A DNA stretch of 64,000 nt from Variovorax paradoxus (GTDB lineage: Bacteria; Pseudomonadota; Gammaproteobacteria; Burkholderiales; Burkholderiaceae_C), in the NCBI RefSeq assembly GCF_030815975.1, contig NZ_JAUSXL010000002.1, positions 2,232,001-2,296,000 on the forward strand. The letters are read 5' to 3'. The notes under the pieces were generated by a model. It was not told the DNA's origin. It searched no databases and saw only the letters and a list, made by a program, of their open reading frames with translations. Of the stretch, positions 44,582 through 53,332 are shown one piece after another (within the stretch, counting starts at the first letter, position 1; each line of letters starts with the position of its first letter). The translations under genes were made by a program, and so were the position numbers.

Positions 44582-45667
44582 ATGAACCCCACCGCCCCGA
44601 AGCCCGCCGCCCCGGCGCCCGCCAATGCCGCGGAGCGCCGCGACTATTACGAGCGCATCCGGCCGCTCCACCTCACGCCGCTGTGGGAGTCGCTGCATGC
44701 GCTGGTGCCGCGCGAGCCGGCCACGCCCTGCGTGCCGGCGCTCTGGCGCTACGACGAGATCCGCCCGCTGCTGATGGAATCGGCCGCGCTCATCACCGCC
44801 GAGGAAGCGGTGCGCCGCGTGCTCGTGCTCGAGAACCCGGCGCTGCCCGGCAACTCGTCGATCACGCAGTCGATCTACGCCGGCCTGCAGCTCATCATGC
44901 CGGGCGAGGTGGCGCCCTCGCACCGCCACGTGCAGTCGGCGCTGCGCTTCATCGTCGACGGCAAGGGCGCCTACACCACGGTGGGCGGCGAGCGCACCAC
45001 CATGTACCCGGGCGACTTCATCATCACGCCGTCGTGGGCCTGGCACGACCACGGCAACGAGGGCGTCGGCGGCACGGTGGAGCCGGTGGTCTGGCTCGAC
45101 GGGCTCGACATTCCGATGCTGCGCTTCTTCGACGCCGGCTTTGCCGAGAACGACGACGCCAAGGTGCAGCATGTGGCGCGTCCCGAGGGCAACAGCCTCG
45201 CGCGCTTCGGCCACAACATGGTGCCGGTGCGCCACGACCACGCCTCGCCCACCTCGCCGATCTTCAACTACCCCTATGCACGCAGCCGCGAGGCGCTGGC
45301 CCTGCTGCAGAAGCAGCAAGCGCCCGATGCCTGGCTGGGCCACAAGCTGCGCTACATCAACCCGCTGACGGGCGGCGCGCCGATGCCCACCATCGGCACC
45401 CAGCTGCAGCTGCTGCCCGGGGGCTTCGCGGGCAAGGCGCACCGCGCCACCGACGGCACCGTCTACAGCGTGGTCGAAGGCCGCGGCACGGCCGACATCG
45501 CGGGCCAGCGCTTCGAGTTCGGCCCGCGCGACACCTTCGTCGTGCCTTCGTGGGCGCCGCTGCGCCTGTCGGCGCCCGGCGGGGACGTGGTGCTCTTCAG
45601 CTTTTCGGACCGCCCCGTGCAGCAGGCCATGGGCATCCTGCGCGAGGCCTTCCTCGACGGCGCCTGA
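44582..45667 (+). CDS. Gentisate 1,2-dioxygenase
   Basis: 361-residue bicupin, opens the ring of gentisate to maleylpyruvate with Fe(II) and O2. The N-terminal cupin has the metal-ligand segment [21 protein letters not shown] and [16 protein letters not shown]. The second cupin has [19 protein letters not shown] and [25 protein letters not shown] at the N-terminus is typical of gentisate dioxygenases. First gene of a plus-strand cluster with a fumarylpyruvate-hydrolase-like gene and a 3-hydroxybenzoate-hydroxylase-like gene, and divergent from its probable LysR activator. Confidence 0.94.
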   Translation: MNPTAPKPAAPAPANAAERRDYYERIRPLHLTPLWESLHALVPREPATPCVPALWRYDEIRPLLMESAALITAEEAVRRVLVLENPALPGNSSITQSIYAGLQLIMPGEVAPSHRHVQSALRFIVDGKGAYTTVGGERTTMYPGDFIITPSWAWHDHGNEGVGGTVEPVVWLDGLDIPMLRFFDAGFAENDDAKVQHVARPEGNSLARFGHNMVPVRHDHASPTSPIFNYPYARSREALALLQKQQAPDAWLGHKLRYINPLTGGAPMPTIGTQLQLLPGGFAGKAHRATDGTVYSVVEGRGTADIAGQRFEFGPRDTFVVPSWAPLRLSAPGGDVVLFSFSDRPVQQAMGILREAFLDGA

Positions 45668-45741
45668 AAGCCGGCCCGGCCTTTTTCTTTTTTTCTTTTG
45701 TTTGTCTTGACCCTGTGCCGCCGCGCGCGGCAGGAGCCCAC

Positions 45742-46446
45742 ATGTCCTTCGTCTTCACGCCTCCTTCCATCGTCGGCCTGCCCATCGTGGGTTCGAGCGA
45801 GCTGTTTCCCGTGCGCCGGGTCTACTGCGTGGGCCGCAACTACGCGGCGCATGCGCGCGAGATGGGCTTCGACCCCGACCGCGAGCCGCCGTTCTTCTTC
45901 TGCAAGCCCAACGACGATGCCTCGGTGGTGCCCGTGGGCGAAGGCGCAACCGGCGCCATTCCGTATCCGCCGCTCACGAGCAACTACCACTACGAAGCCG
46001 AGCTCGTCGTCGCCATCGGCAAGGCCGGCAGGGACATTGCGGTGGAGCAGGCGGCCAGCCACATCCACAGCTATGCCGTGGGCCTGGACATGACGCGGCG
46101 CGACCTGCAGATCAAGATGCGCGAGCAGGGCCGCCCGTGGGAGATCGGCAAGGCCTTCGACTTCTCGGCGCCCATTGCGCCGCTGCGCACCCTGGCCGAC
46201 GTGGGCGAGATCCATGCCGGCGCCATCAGGCTCGAGGTCGATGGCCAGATGCGCCAGAACAGCGACATCACGCACCTGATCTGGTCCGTCAACGAGGTGA
46301 TCGCCAATCTCTCGACGCTCTTCACGCTGCAGCCCGGCGACCTGATCTTCACGGGCACGCCCGAAGGCGTGGGCGCGGTGAAGCCCGGCCAGACGATCAA
46401 GGTGAGCATCGACAAGCTGCCTTCGCTCACCGTGCGCATCGACTGA
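45742..46446 (+). CDS. nagK: Fumarylacetoacetate-hydrolase family: probable fumarylpyruvate hydrolase
   Basis: 234-residue FAH-fold hydrolase splitting fumarylpyruvate to fumarate and pyruvate. Motifs: VYCVGRNYAAHAREMG, PFFFCKPNDD, HYEAELVVAIGKAG (metal ligands in the E.E pattern), GLDMTRRDLQ, GKAFDFSAPIAP and DLIFTGTPEGVGAV. AGGAG precedes the ATG by about 7 bases. It follows gentisate dioxygenase by 74 bases containing a T-rich stretch that may attenuate. The usual maleylpyruvate isomerase that would make its substrate is not encoded nearby. Confidence 0.9.
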   Translation: MSFVFTPPSIVGLPIVGSSELFPVRRVYCVGRNYAAHAREMGFDPDREPPFFFCKPNDDASVVPVGEGATGAIPYPPLTSNYHYEAELVVAIGKAGRDIAVEQAASHIHSYAVGLDMTRRDLQIKMREQGRPWEIGKAFDFSAPIAPLRTLADVGEIHAGAIRLEVDGQMRQNSDITHLIWSVNEVIANLSTLFTLQPGDLIFTGTPEGVGAVKPGQTIKVSIDKLPSLTVRID

Positions 46447-46471
46447 GCAAACGCAGCGCAGAGGCCCCGCG

Positions 46472-47701
46472 ATGAGCTCATCTCTCCCGAAGAATCCCCC
46501 TCACGTGCTGCTCGTCGGCGGCGGCATCGGCGGCATGGCCGCCGCGCTGGCGCTCGCGCGGCTCGGCGTTTCCATCGACCTGCTCGAACAGAGCGCCACC
46601 ATCGGCGAGATCGGCGCCGGCCTGCAGCTCGGGCCGAATGCCTTCGCGGCGCTCGACGCGCTCGGCGTGGGCGAGGCGGTGCGCCGCAACTCGGTCTTCA
46701 CCGACCGGCTCGTGATGATGGATGCGGTCGACTGCGGCGAAGTGGCCTCGGTGCCCGTGGGCGAAGCCTTTCGCGCACGCTTCGGGAACCCGTATGCCGT
46801 GAGCCACCGCGCCGACCTGCATGGCGCCATCCACGAGGCCGTGAAACAGCATCCGCTGATCCGCTTCCACACCTCGGCGCAGGTCGAGTCCATCGACATC
46901 GGCACCGACAAGGCGCAGGGCGTGGTCGCCATCACGCGCGACGGCCGGCGCTTCAAGGCCGATGCGATCGTGGGTTGCGACGGCGTGAAGTCGGTGGTGC
47001 GCGCCAGGCTCGTGGGCGACGAGGCGCGCGTCTCGGGCCACGTGGTGTACCGCGCGGTGGTGCCGGTGGCCGACATGCCGGCCGACCTGCGCTGGAACGC
47101 GCCCGTGGTCTGGGCCGGCCCCGACTGCCACCTGGTGCACTATCCGCTGCGCCATGGCGAGCAATACAACCTGGTCGTCACCTTCCACAGCCGCGGGCAG
47201 GAAGAGTGGGGCGTTTCCGAGGGCAGCAAGGAAGAAGTGCTTTCCTACTTCGAGGGCGTGCATGCGCGCCCGCGCCAGCTGCTCGACCGGCCAGGCTCGT
47301 GGCGGCGCTGGAGCACGGCCGACCGCGATCCGGTGGCGCGCTGGAGCGACGGCCCGGCCACGCTGCTCGGCGACGCCGCGCATCCGATGATGCAGTACCT
47401 CGCGCAGGGCGCCTGCATGGCGCTGGAGGACGCGGTCACGCTGGGTGCCGCGGTGCAGGCCTGCGACTTCGACATGCCGGCCGCCTTCAAGCGCTACGAG
47501 GCCGCGCGCATTCCGCGCACCGCCCGCGTGGTGCTGTCGGTGCGCGAGATGGGCCGGCTCTATCACGCCAGGGGCGTGGAGCGGCTGGTGCGCAACAGCC
47601 TCTGGGTGGGCCGCACGCCCGAACGCTTCTACGATGCGGTCGAGTGGCTCTATGCCTGGCGGCCCGAGCATTGCCTGGACGACGCGCTTTCGCCGCACTG
47701 A
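46472..47701 (+). CDS. FAD-dependent 3-hydroxybenzoate 6-hydroxylase-like monooxygenase
   Basis: 409-residue class A flavoprotein monooxygenase. GxGxxG FAD motif LLVGGGIGGMAAALALA at the N-terminus, DG motif IVGCDGVKSVVR, and the GD motif TLLGDAAHPMMQYLAQGACMALEDA. The pattern and length match 3-hydroxybenzoate 6-monooxygenase, which produces gentisate from NADH and O2. Placement right after gentisate dioxygenase and the hydrolase supports this. Salicylate 5-hydroxylation would normally need a multicomponent oxygenase, so 3-hydroxybenzoate is the likelier entry compound. Confidence 0.88.
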   Translation: MSSSLPKNPPHVLLVGGGIGGMAAALALARLGVSIDLLEQSATIGEIGAGLQLGPNAFAALDALGVGEAVRRNSVFTDRLVMMDAVDCGEVASVPVGEAFRARFGNPYAVSHRADLHGAIHEAVKQHPLIRFHTSAQVESIDIGTDKAQGVVAITRDGRRFKADAIVGCDGVKSVVRARLVGDEARVSGHVVYRAVVPVADMPADLRWNAPVVWAGPDCHLVHYPLRHGEQYNLVVTFHSRGQEEWGVSEGSKEEVLSYFEGVHARPRQLLDRPGSWRRWSTADRDPVARWSDGPATLLGDAAHPMMQYLAQGACMALEDAVTLGAAVQACDFDMPAAFKRYEAARIPRTARVVLSVREMGRLYHARGVERLVRNSLWVGRTPERFYDAVEWLYAWRPEHCLDDALSPH

Positions 47702-47759
47702 TCGAACGGGCTTCCTTCATCATCACTATTCGAGGCCACAGGCCCAGGAGACAACAGTC

Positions 47760-48749
47760 ATGACCTTTTCACCACGCGCATTGCTCACGGGCATCCTGGC
47801 CCTGGCGTCGCTCGCCGCCGCCACCGGCGCGCTGGCGCAGGCCAGCGACTATCCGAACAAGTCGGTGACGCTGGTCACGCCCTTCGCCGCCGGCAGCGGG
47901 CCCGACGCGGTGCTGCGGCTGATCTCCGACAAGCTCTCGCGCCTCTGGAACCAGCGGGTGCTGATCGACAACCGGCCGGGCGGCGGCGGCTTCATCGCCA
48001 TCGACCAGGCGCGGCGCGCGGCGCCCGACGGCTACACCCTGCTGCAGCTCGACAGCGAGCACATCGCGGCGCTGCCGCACCTGTACAAGTCGCGCAACTT
48101 CGTGACGCTGCAGCACTTCGACCCCGTGGCCTCGCTGTTTCGCACGCCCTTCTTCGTGGCCGTTTCGAGCGAGTCGAAGTGGAAGAACATGACGGACCTG
48201 ATCGCCGAAGCCAAGGCGAATCCCGAGGCCATCGTCTACGGCTCGTGGGGCGTGGGCAGCCCGGGCCACCTGGGCGCGCAGCAGCTCGAAGCGCTCACCG
48301 GCATCCGCATGCGGCATGCGCCATACCGCGAGGTGTCGCAGCTGTTCTCGAACGTGGGCACCGGCGAAGTGCCGTGGAGCTTTGCCAGCATTCCGTCGAG
48401 CCAGGGCATCTACAAGGCCGGCAAGCTGCGCTACCTGGCCATTGCCGCACCCCGGCGCATTCCGCAGATGCCCGAGGTGCCGACCATGGCCGAGGCGGGC
48501 GGGCCGGCCTCGCTCGAGGTGAACTCCTTTGTCTCGCTGCTCGCGCCCAAGGGCGTGCCGGCGGCCGTCAAGGCAAAGATCAACGCCGACGTGGCCAAGG
48601 TCATTGCCGACCCCGAGATCCGCGCGCGCTTCGACACCTTCGCCTTCGAGCCGCTGGCCTGGTCGCCTGAAGAAATCGAGCGCAATGCCGAAGCCAAGTC
48701 CAAGGTGTATGGCGAACTGGTCCGGCGCGGCAACATCAGCCTCGACTAG
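47760..48749 (+). CDS. Bug-type tripartite tricarboxylate receptor (1 of 2)
   Basis: 329-residue periplasmic receptor of the Bug/TctC family. Signal peptide with a cut after ATGALAQ; mature protein starts YPNKSVTLVTPFAAGSGPDAVLR. Family features: VLIDNRPGGGGFIA, GYTLLQLD, YGSWGVGSPGHLGAQQLE. AGGAGA is 7 bases before the ATG. Its position in the gentisate cluster suggests uptake of an aromatic or carboxylate substrate with TctAB-type permeases encoded elsewhere. The typical Bug ligand-binding Asp is not seen in the usual place, so the ligand is open. Confidence 0.88.
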   Translation: MTFSPRALLTGILALASLAAATGALAQASDYPNKSVTLVTPFAAGSGPDAVLRLISDKLSRLWNQRVLIDNRPGGGGFIAIDQARRAAPDGYTLLQLDSEHIAALPHLYKSRNFVTLQHFDPVASLFRTPFFVAVSSESKWKNMTDLIAEAKANPEAIVYGSWGVGSPGHLGAQQLEALTGIRMRHAPYREVSQLFSNVGTGEVPWSFASIPSSQGIYKAGKLRYLAIAAPRRIPQMPEVPTMAEAGGPASLEVNSFVSLLAPKGVPAAVKAKINADVAKVIADPEIRARFDTFAFEPLAWSPEEIERNAEAKSKVYGELVRRGNISLD

Positions 48750-48790
48750 GTGTCATCATTACGTTTTTTCACAATTCGCTCACCTTTCCA

Positions 48791-49768
48791 ATGCACGCCA
48801 CCAAGAGAGCCCTCCTGATCGCCTGCGGCCTGGCCGCCGCCGCCGCGCTGCCGCTGGCGGCCAGCGCACAGAACACTGCCTGGCCGACCAAGCCGATCCG
48901 CCTGCTCGTGGGTTTTCCGGGCGGTTCCACGCCCGACATCGCCGCCCGCACCATCGCCGAGCCGCTGGCCAAGGCGCTCGGCCAGCCGGTGGTGGTGGAC
49001 AACAAGCCCGGCGCCTCGGGCAACATCGCGGCCGACATGGTGGCCAAGGCCACCGACGATCACACGCTGGGCATCGTCATCAACGGCAATCTCACCTCGT
49101 CGAAGATGCTGTACCCGCGGCTGCCCTACGACCCCGCGAAAGATTTCACCTACCTCTCGCTGATTGCCACCGCCCCGCTGGTGCTGGTGGCGCAGAACAA
49201 CCTGCCTTCGGGCACCGCCTTCTTCGATGCGGCGCGCAAGGGCGGCGACAAGTGGAACTACGGCTCGGTGGGCGTGGGCTCGGTCGGGCACCTGGGCATG
49301 GAACTGCTCAAGAGCCGCGTGGCCGGCTTCAACCCCGAGCACGTGCCCTACCAGGGCAACCCGCAGGTCGTGACCGCGATGCTCGGCGACCAGGTGCAGA
49401 TGGGCCTCATCCCGCCGGGCGTGGCGATGCCGCAGATTCGCGCCGGCAAGCTCAAGGCCATCGGCCTCACGGGCGGGCGCAGCGCGCTGGTGCCGGAGCT
49501 CCCGCCGCTGGCCGAAGCCGGCGTGCGCGACTTCTCGCTCGAAGTGTGGGTGGCGCTGCTCGGCCCCGCCAATCTCTCGAAGACCGCGCAGGCGCGCATC
49601 AGCCGCGAGATCGAAACCATCATGAAGCAGCCCGAAGTGCGCCGGAAGCTGTTCGAGCAGGGCTGGCAGGCGGTGGGCACCTCGCCGGACGGCATGCGCC
49701 TGCGCGTCAAGGAAGAGGCCGCGATCATGACCCGCATCATCTCGGCCCGCGGCATCAAGATCCAGTGA
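48791..49768 (+). CDS. Bug-type tripartite tricarboxylate receptor (2 of 2)
   Basis: 325-residue Bug-family receptor, clearly different in sequence from its neighbour, so not a recent duplication. Signal peptide ends PLAASAQ; the mature start is WPTKPIRLLVGFPGGSTPDIAART, with VVVDNKPGASGNIAADMVAK and GSVGVGSVGHLGMELLK. No Shine-Dalgarno is evident upstream of the ATG. The TGA shares one base with the next ATG (TGATG). Two dissimilar receptors in one catabolic operon could widen the range of substrates fed to a shared TctAB permease. Confidence 0.88.
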   Translation: MHATKRALLIACGLAAAAALPLAASAQNTAWPTKPIRLLVGFPGGSTPDIAARTIAEPLAKALGQPVVVDNKPGASGNIAADMVAKATDDHTLGIVINGNLTSSKMLYPRLPYDPAKDFTYLSLIATAPLVLVAQNNLPSGTAFFDAARKGGDKWNYGSVGVGSVGHLGMELLKSRVAGFNPEHVPYQGNPQVVTAMLGDQVQMGLIPPGVAMPQIRAGKLKAIGLTGGRSALVPELPPLAEAGVRDFSLEVWVALLGPANLSKTAQARISREIETIMKQPEVRRKLFEQGWQAVGTSPDGMRLRVKEEAAIMTRIISARGIKIQ

Positions 49769-51129
49769 TGACCACAGACCAGAAGAACACCCTGACCGAG
49801 CCGGCGCGCGAGCTGCCGGTGTTTGGCGAATACGACGTGGTGGTGGTCGGCGGCGGCCCCGCCGGCATTGCCGCCGCCGTGAGCGCGGCGCGCCACGGCG
49901 CCAGCACGCTGCTGGTGGAGCGCTACGGCTTCCTCGGCGGCATGGGCACCGCGGGCGGCGTGACCAACTTCGCGGGCCTCTACGGCAAGCGCCACGGCGA
50001 AATGACGCTGCTGGTGCGCGGCGTGGCCGACGACCTGCTGGCGCGCATCGACGCGCTGGGCGGCCTCAACACGCCGCAGGACGGCATGCAGGGCCGCATC
50101 CGCGTGCGCTCCTACGACACCTCGGCCTACAAGATCGCGGCCGACCAGCTGCTGCTCGACGCCGGCGTCAACCTGCTGTTCCACGCCTGGGCGGGCGCGG
50201 TGGTGCGCGAGGGCGACCGCATCGCGGCGCTGGTGGTCGAAACCAAGTCGGGGCGGCAGGCGATTCGCGCCAACGCCTTCGTCGATGCCAGCGGCGATGC
50301 CGACGTGGCGGCCTTTGCGGGCGTGCCTTTCGAAGTGGGCGACGGCCATGGCAGCGGCCTGTTTCCGACCACGATGTTCCGCGTCGGCCAGGTCGATGCG
50401 CAACCTGCGCTCGCGGCCGTCGGCGAGTTCAAGGCCATCAACGAGCTGATGGCGCAGGTGCAGCAGAAGAAGCCGGGCGCCTACCAGTTCCCGCGCGAAG
50501 GCGCGATCCTGCGGCCCAACATCGATCCGCGCGAATGGCGCGCCAACGTCACGCAGATCCGCAATGCGGCCGGCCGCGCGATGAACGGCGTCGATGCGCG
50601 CGAACTCACCGAAGGCGAACTCGAAGGCCGGCGCCAGATTGCCGAGTACTTCAAGTTCATGAAGGCCGAGGTGCCGGGCTTCGCGCGCTCGGCCATCGTC
50701 GAGATTGCGCCCCAGGTCGGCATCCGCGAGACGCGCCGCATCGAGGGCCTCTACGCGCTCACGGGCGAGGACATCCTGTCGTCGGCCAGCTTCGGCGACA
50801 GCATCGGCATCAACGCCTGGCCGATGGAAATGCATGCCGACGGCCGCATCGAATGGGCCTTTCCGCGCGACGAGAGCCGCACCTACAACCAGCTGCCCTG
50901 GCGCATGCTGGTGCCGCGCACGGTCGACAACCTGCTGGTGGCCGGCCGCTGCGCCGCCATGACGCACGAAGGCCAGTCGGCTGCGCGCGCGAGCGGCGGC
51001 TGCTTTGTGATGGGGCAGGCGGCGGGTACTGCCGCGGCGTCGCTGGATGGAAGCGCCAGGTTCGCGGATGTGGACGTGCCGGCGCTTCAGAAGAAGCTGG
51101 CCGCCGACGGCGCCGATCTCGATCGCTGA
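49768..51129 (+). CDS. FAD-dependent oxidoreductase (FAD_oxidored family)
   Basis: 453-residue flavoprotein. N-terminal dinucleotide motif YDVVVVGGGPAGIAAAVSAARHG and the family segment LVERYGFLGGMGTAGGV. A second conserved stretch ANAFVDASGDADVAAFAGVPFE and the C-terminal NLLVAGRCAAMTHEGQSAAR complete the pfam12831-type fold. It was probably cytosolic, with no signal peptide. Coupled to the second Bug gene (TGATG). Proteins of this family often sit with Bug receptors in catabolic operons, but reactions are mostly unknown; it is not needed for the gentisate route itself. Confidence 0.83.
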   Translation: MTTDQKNTLTEPARELPVFGEYDVVVVGGGPAGIAAAVSAARHGASTLLVERYGFLGGMGTAGGVTNFAGLYGKRHGEMTLLVRGVADDLLARIDALGGLNTPQDGMQGRIRVRSYDTSAYKIAADQLLLDAGVNLLFHAWAGAVVREGDRIAALVVETKSGRQAIRANAFVDASGDADVAAFAGVPFEVGDGHGSGLFPTTMFRVGQVDAQPALAAVGEFKAINELMAQVQQKKPGAYQFPREGAILRPNIDPREWRANVTQIRNAAGRAMNGVDARELTEGELEGRRQIAEYFKFMKAEVPGFARSAIVEIAPQVGIRETRRIEGLYALTGEDILSSASFGDSIGINAWPMEMHADGRIEWAFPRDESRTYNQLPWRMLVPRTVDNLLVAGRCAAMTHEGQSAARASGGCFVMGQAAGTAAASLDGSARFADVDVPALQKKLAADGADLDR

Positions 51130-51220
51130 GTCGCTGGCGCGGACTGACCGCCCCGCGACAGCCCGCGGGCGCGGCCTTTGCTATGGTTGAGGGTTGCTTC
51201 TTTCGCATTGAACGCCCCCG

Positions 51221-52099
51221 ATGACCACCGATCCCGCCACCGCCGCCCGCCTTGTCGACGAACTCGTCGCGCTCATGCAGCTCGAGCCGCTCGGAGGCGA
51301 CCGGTTCCTGGCCCAGAGCGAAGACATCGGCACGCCCGCCGTGTTCGGCGGCCAGGTGCTCGGCCAGTCGCTCGCGGCCGCGAGCCTCACGGTGGGCGCC
51401 GAGCGGCCGGTGCATTCGATGCACGCCTACTTCCTGCTGCCGGGCGAGCATGCGCCCATCGAATACAGCGTGGACCGCGTGCGCGACGGCCGCAGCTTCA
51501 CCACGCGGCACGTGGTGGCGCGCCAGCAGGAGCGCATCATCTTCGAGATGTCGGCCTCGTTCCAGACGGTGGACGACGGCGTCGAGCATCAGTTCGCCAT
51601 GCCCGCGGCCGAAGGCCCCGAGGGGCTCGCGAGCGAACTCGACCAGCGCATCGCGCTCGGCGAGCGCCTGCCCGAGCGCTGGCGCATCAAGGGCCTGGAG
51701 CCGCACGGCATCGAATACCGCCGCGTCGAGGCCGACGACCTGCTGACGCCCGCGGTGCGTCCGTCCGAAAGCGCGATCTGGATGCGCGCCATCGCGCCGC
51801 TGCCCGACGACCCGGTGGTGCACCGCGCGCTGCTCGCCTACGCCTCCGACCACGGCCTGCTGCGCGCCGCGATGCTGCCGCACGGCCTGAGCTTCATGAG
51901 CGGCCAGGTGCGCCCCGCGAGCCTCGACCACGCGATGTGGTTCCACCGCGATTTTCGCATGGACGACTGGCTGCTCTACGTGCTCGATTCGCCAAGCGCG
52001 AGCGGCGCGCGCGGCCTGTGCCGCGGCAGCCTGTTCACGCGCGACGGGCGGCTGGTGGCGTCGACGGCGCAAGAGGGGATGCTGCGCGTGAGGCGTTGA
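51221..52099 (+). CDS. tesB: Acyl-CoA thioesterase II
   Basis: 292-residue double-hotdog thioesterase. N-terminal hotdog with LEPLGGDRFLAQSED and VFGGQVLGQSLAAASLTV; middle HSMHAYFLLPGEHAPIEYSVDRVRDGRSFTTR; second hotdog with SLDHAMWFHRDFRMDDWLLY (catalytic Asp), then GARGLCRGSLFTRDGRLVAS at the end. This is the complete TesB layout. It follows the FAD oxidoreductase by 91 bases and is followed by the third copy of the 260-bp repeat element. Confidence 0.94.
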   Translation: MTTDPATAARLVDELVALMQLEPLGGDRFLAQSEDIGTPAVFGGQVLGQSLAAASLTVGAERPVHSMHAYFLLPGEHAPIEYSVDRVRDGRSFTTRHVVARQQERIIFEMSASFQTVDDGVEHQFAMPAAEGPEGLASELDQRIALGERLPERWRIKGLEPHGIEYRRVEADDLLTPAVRPSESAIWMRAIAPLPDDPVVHRALLAYASDHGLLRAAMLPHGLSFMSGQVRPASLDHAMWFHRDFRMDDWLLYVLDSPSASGARGLCRGSLFTRDGRLVASTAQEGMLRVRR

Positions 52100-52126
52100 G
52101 GACACTTTTTATGGGGCATGGCGCTG

Positions 52127-52382
52127 TTCGGGGCGCGCTCCCGCCGACGGGGTGCCTTGCTCCGCGAATGTCCCCCGCCTTCGGCTCCTCCTTTATTTCG
52201 CTGCGCAAGGCACCCCATCGACGGGAGCGTTGGACAGAGCGGTCGTTGATCAGCTGTGCACCCAGAGCGTGCCCAGGTGCACAGGGCATCGGGTGCTCCC
52301 CGCAGCGAAATCAAGGAGGAGGCCGCAGGCCGGGGGACATTCGCGGAGGGGAGTACCCGGTGGCCTGTGCACGCGCCCTGAA
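52127..52382 (+). repeat. 256-262 bp palindromic element with inverted ends, copy 3
   Basis: Same element as near 31 and 35 kb but on the plus strand, 27 bases after tesB, again sense to the preceding gene. One end is degenerate (TTCGGGGCG instead of TTCAGGGCG); the other is CGCCCTGAA, repeated 9 bases further out (GCGCCCTGAATTC). The long pairing arms and the inner CTGTGCACC hairpin are kept; one arm has lost a few bases (CCCCCGCCTTCGGCTCC). Together with flanks it fills the 345-base gap before the SDR gene. Confidence 0.9.
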
Positions 52383-52444
52383 TACAAGCGCCCTGAATTC
52401 TTGGCTAAATGCAGGTCCTGCACGAAATGAACCAAGGAATTTGC

Positions 52445-53162
52445 ATGTCTTCTGAAGCACAGAAAAAAGTAGCCATCGTCACCGCCGGCGGCCGGCAGCG
52501 GCATGGGCGCGGCCGCGGCGCGCAAGCTCGCGGACGACGGCTTTCGCGTGGCCATTCTTTCCTCGTCGGGCAAGGGCGAGGCGCTGGCCGCCGAGCTTGG
52601 CGGCATCGGCGTGACCGGCTCCAACCAATCGAACGACGACCTCCAACGGCTCGTCGATCGGGTGGTCAATGAATGGGGCCGCGTCGACGTGCTGGTCAAC
52701 AGCGCGGGCCATGGCCCCCGCGCGCCGATCCTCGACATCAGCGACGAGGACTGGCACCGCGGCATGGACGTCTACCTGCTGAGCGCGGTGCGCCCCGCGC
52801 GGCTCGTGGCACCGCTGATGGTGAAGCAGGGCGGCGGCACGATCATCAACATCTCGACCTTCGCCGCTTTCGAGCCCGACCCCGTGTTCCCGACCTCGGG
52901 CGTGTTCCGCGCCGGCCTTGCGGCGTTCACCAAGCTGTTCGCCGACAAGTACGCGGCGGACAACGTGCGCATGAACAACGTGCTGCCCGGCTTCATCGAC
53001 AGCCTGCCCGAGAAGGCCGAATTCCGCGGGCGCATTCCGATGGGGCGCTACGGCAAGAGCAGCGAGATCGCGGCCGTGATCGGCTTTCTCGCGTCCGAGG
53101 GTGCGGGCTACATCACCGGGCAGAACCTGCGCGTGGACGGCGGCATCACGCGTTCCGTCTGA
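52445..53162 (+). pseudogene. SDR oxidoreductase, frameshifted in the cofactor motif
   Basis: Short-chain dehydrogenase of about 238 residues if repaired. It starts MSSEAQKKVAIVTAGG, then breaks: the rest (GMGAAAARKLADDGFRVAIL to GGITRSV) is one frame over. The sequence GGCGGC-CGGC-AGCGGCATG has either one extra C or a four-base CGGC duplication at 52493-52496, exactly within the glycine-rich NAD(P) motif. NSAGHG and the later VLPGFIDSLPEKAEFRGRIPMGRYG remain intact; the catalytic Tyr position reads FPTSGVFRAGLAAFTK, so it may be a non-classical SDR. Real mutation or indel error cannot be told apart. Confidence 0.85.
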
Positions 53163-53221
53163 TGCCTCGGATGCTGCCAAGAGGCAACTCTTTGAAGCAT
53201 GTCAAGCCCATAAATCCGGGA

Positions 53222-53262
53222 TGTAAAACATTTTTACACTTTTATCTATGTTGAATTACTAT
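53222..53262 (+). promoter_or_regulatory. AT-rich promoter with palindromic operator for the two-partner secretion locus
   Basis: TTTACA (-35, 53233-53238) and TACTAT (-10, 53257-53262) are 18 bases apart in an AT-rich island. The perfect palindrome TGTAAAA-CAT-TTTTACA (53222-53238) covers the -35 box, the position of a repressor or activator site. The transcript would start about 60 bases before the TpsB ATG. Confidence 0.55.
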
Positions 53263-53332
53263 ATGTAGCATTCTGAACACGATCGCCATCGTGCCTTATT
53301 TGTTCAGCCACCGGTGTTCCCTGGGTGAACGA

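Noticed and set aside
45661..45700. Possible terminator (GCCGGCCCGGC then T-rich) after gentisate dioxygenase
   Set aside because: The stem allows only about four pairs with a three-base loop; too weak to list, though partial attenuation is possible.
52409..52672. Alternative reading of the SDR start as an intact small basic protein
   Set aside because: After the frameshift the residues are Arg/Gly-rich noise, while the neighbouring frame continues the SDR fold.
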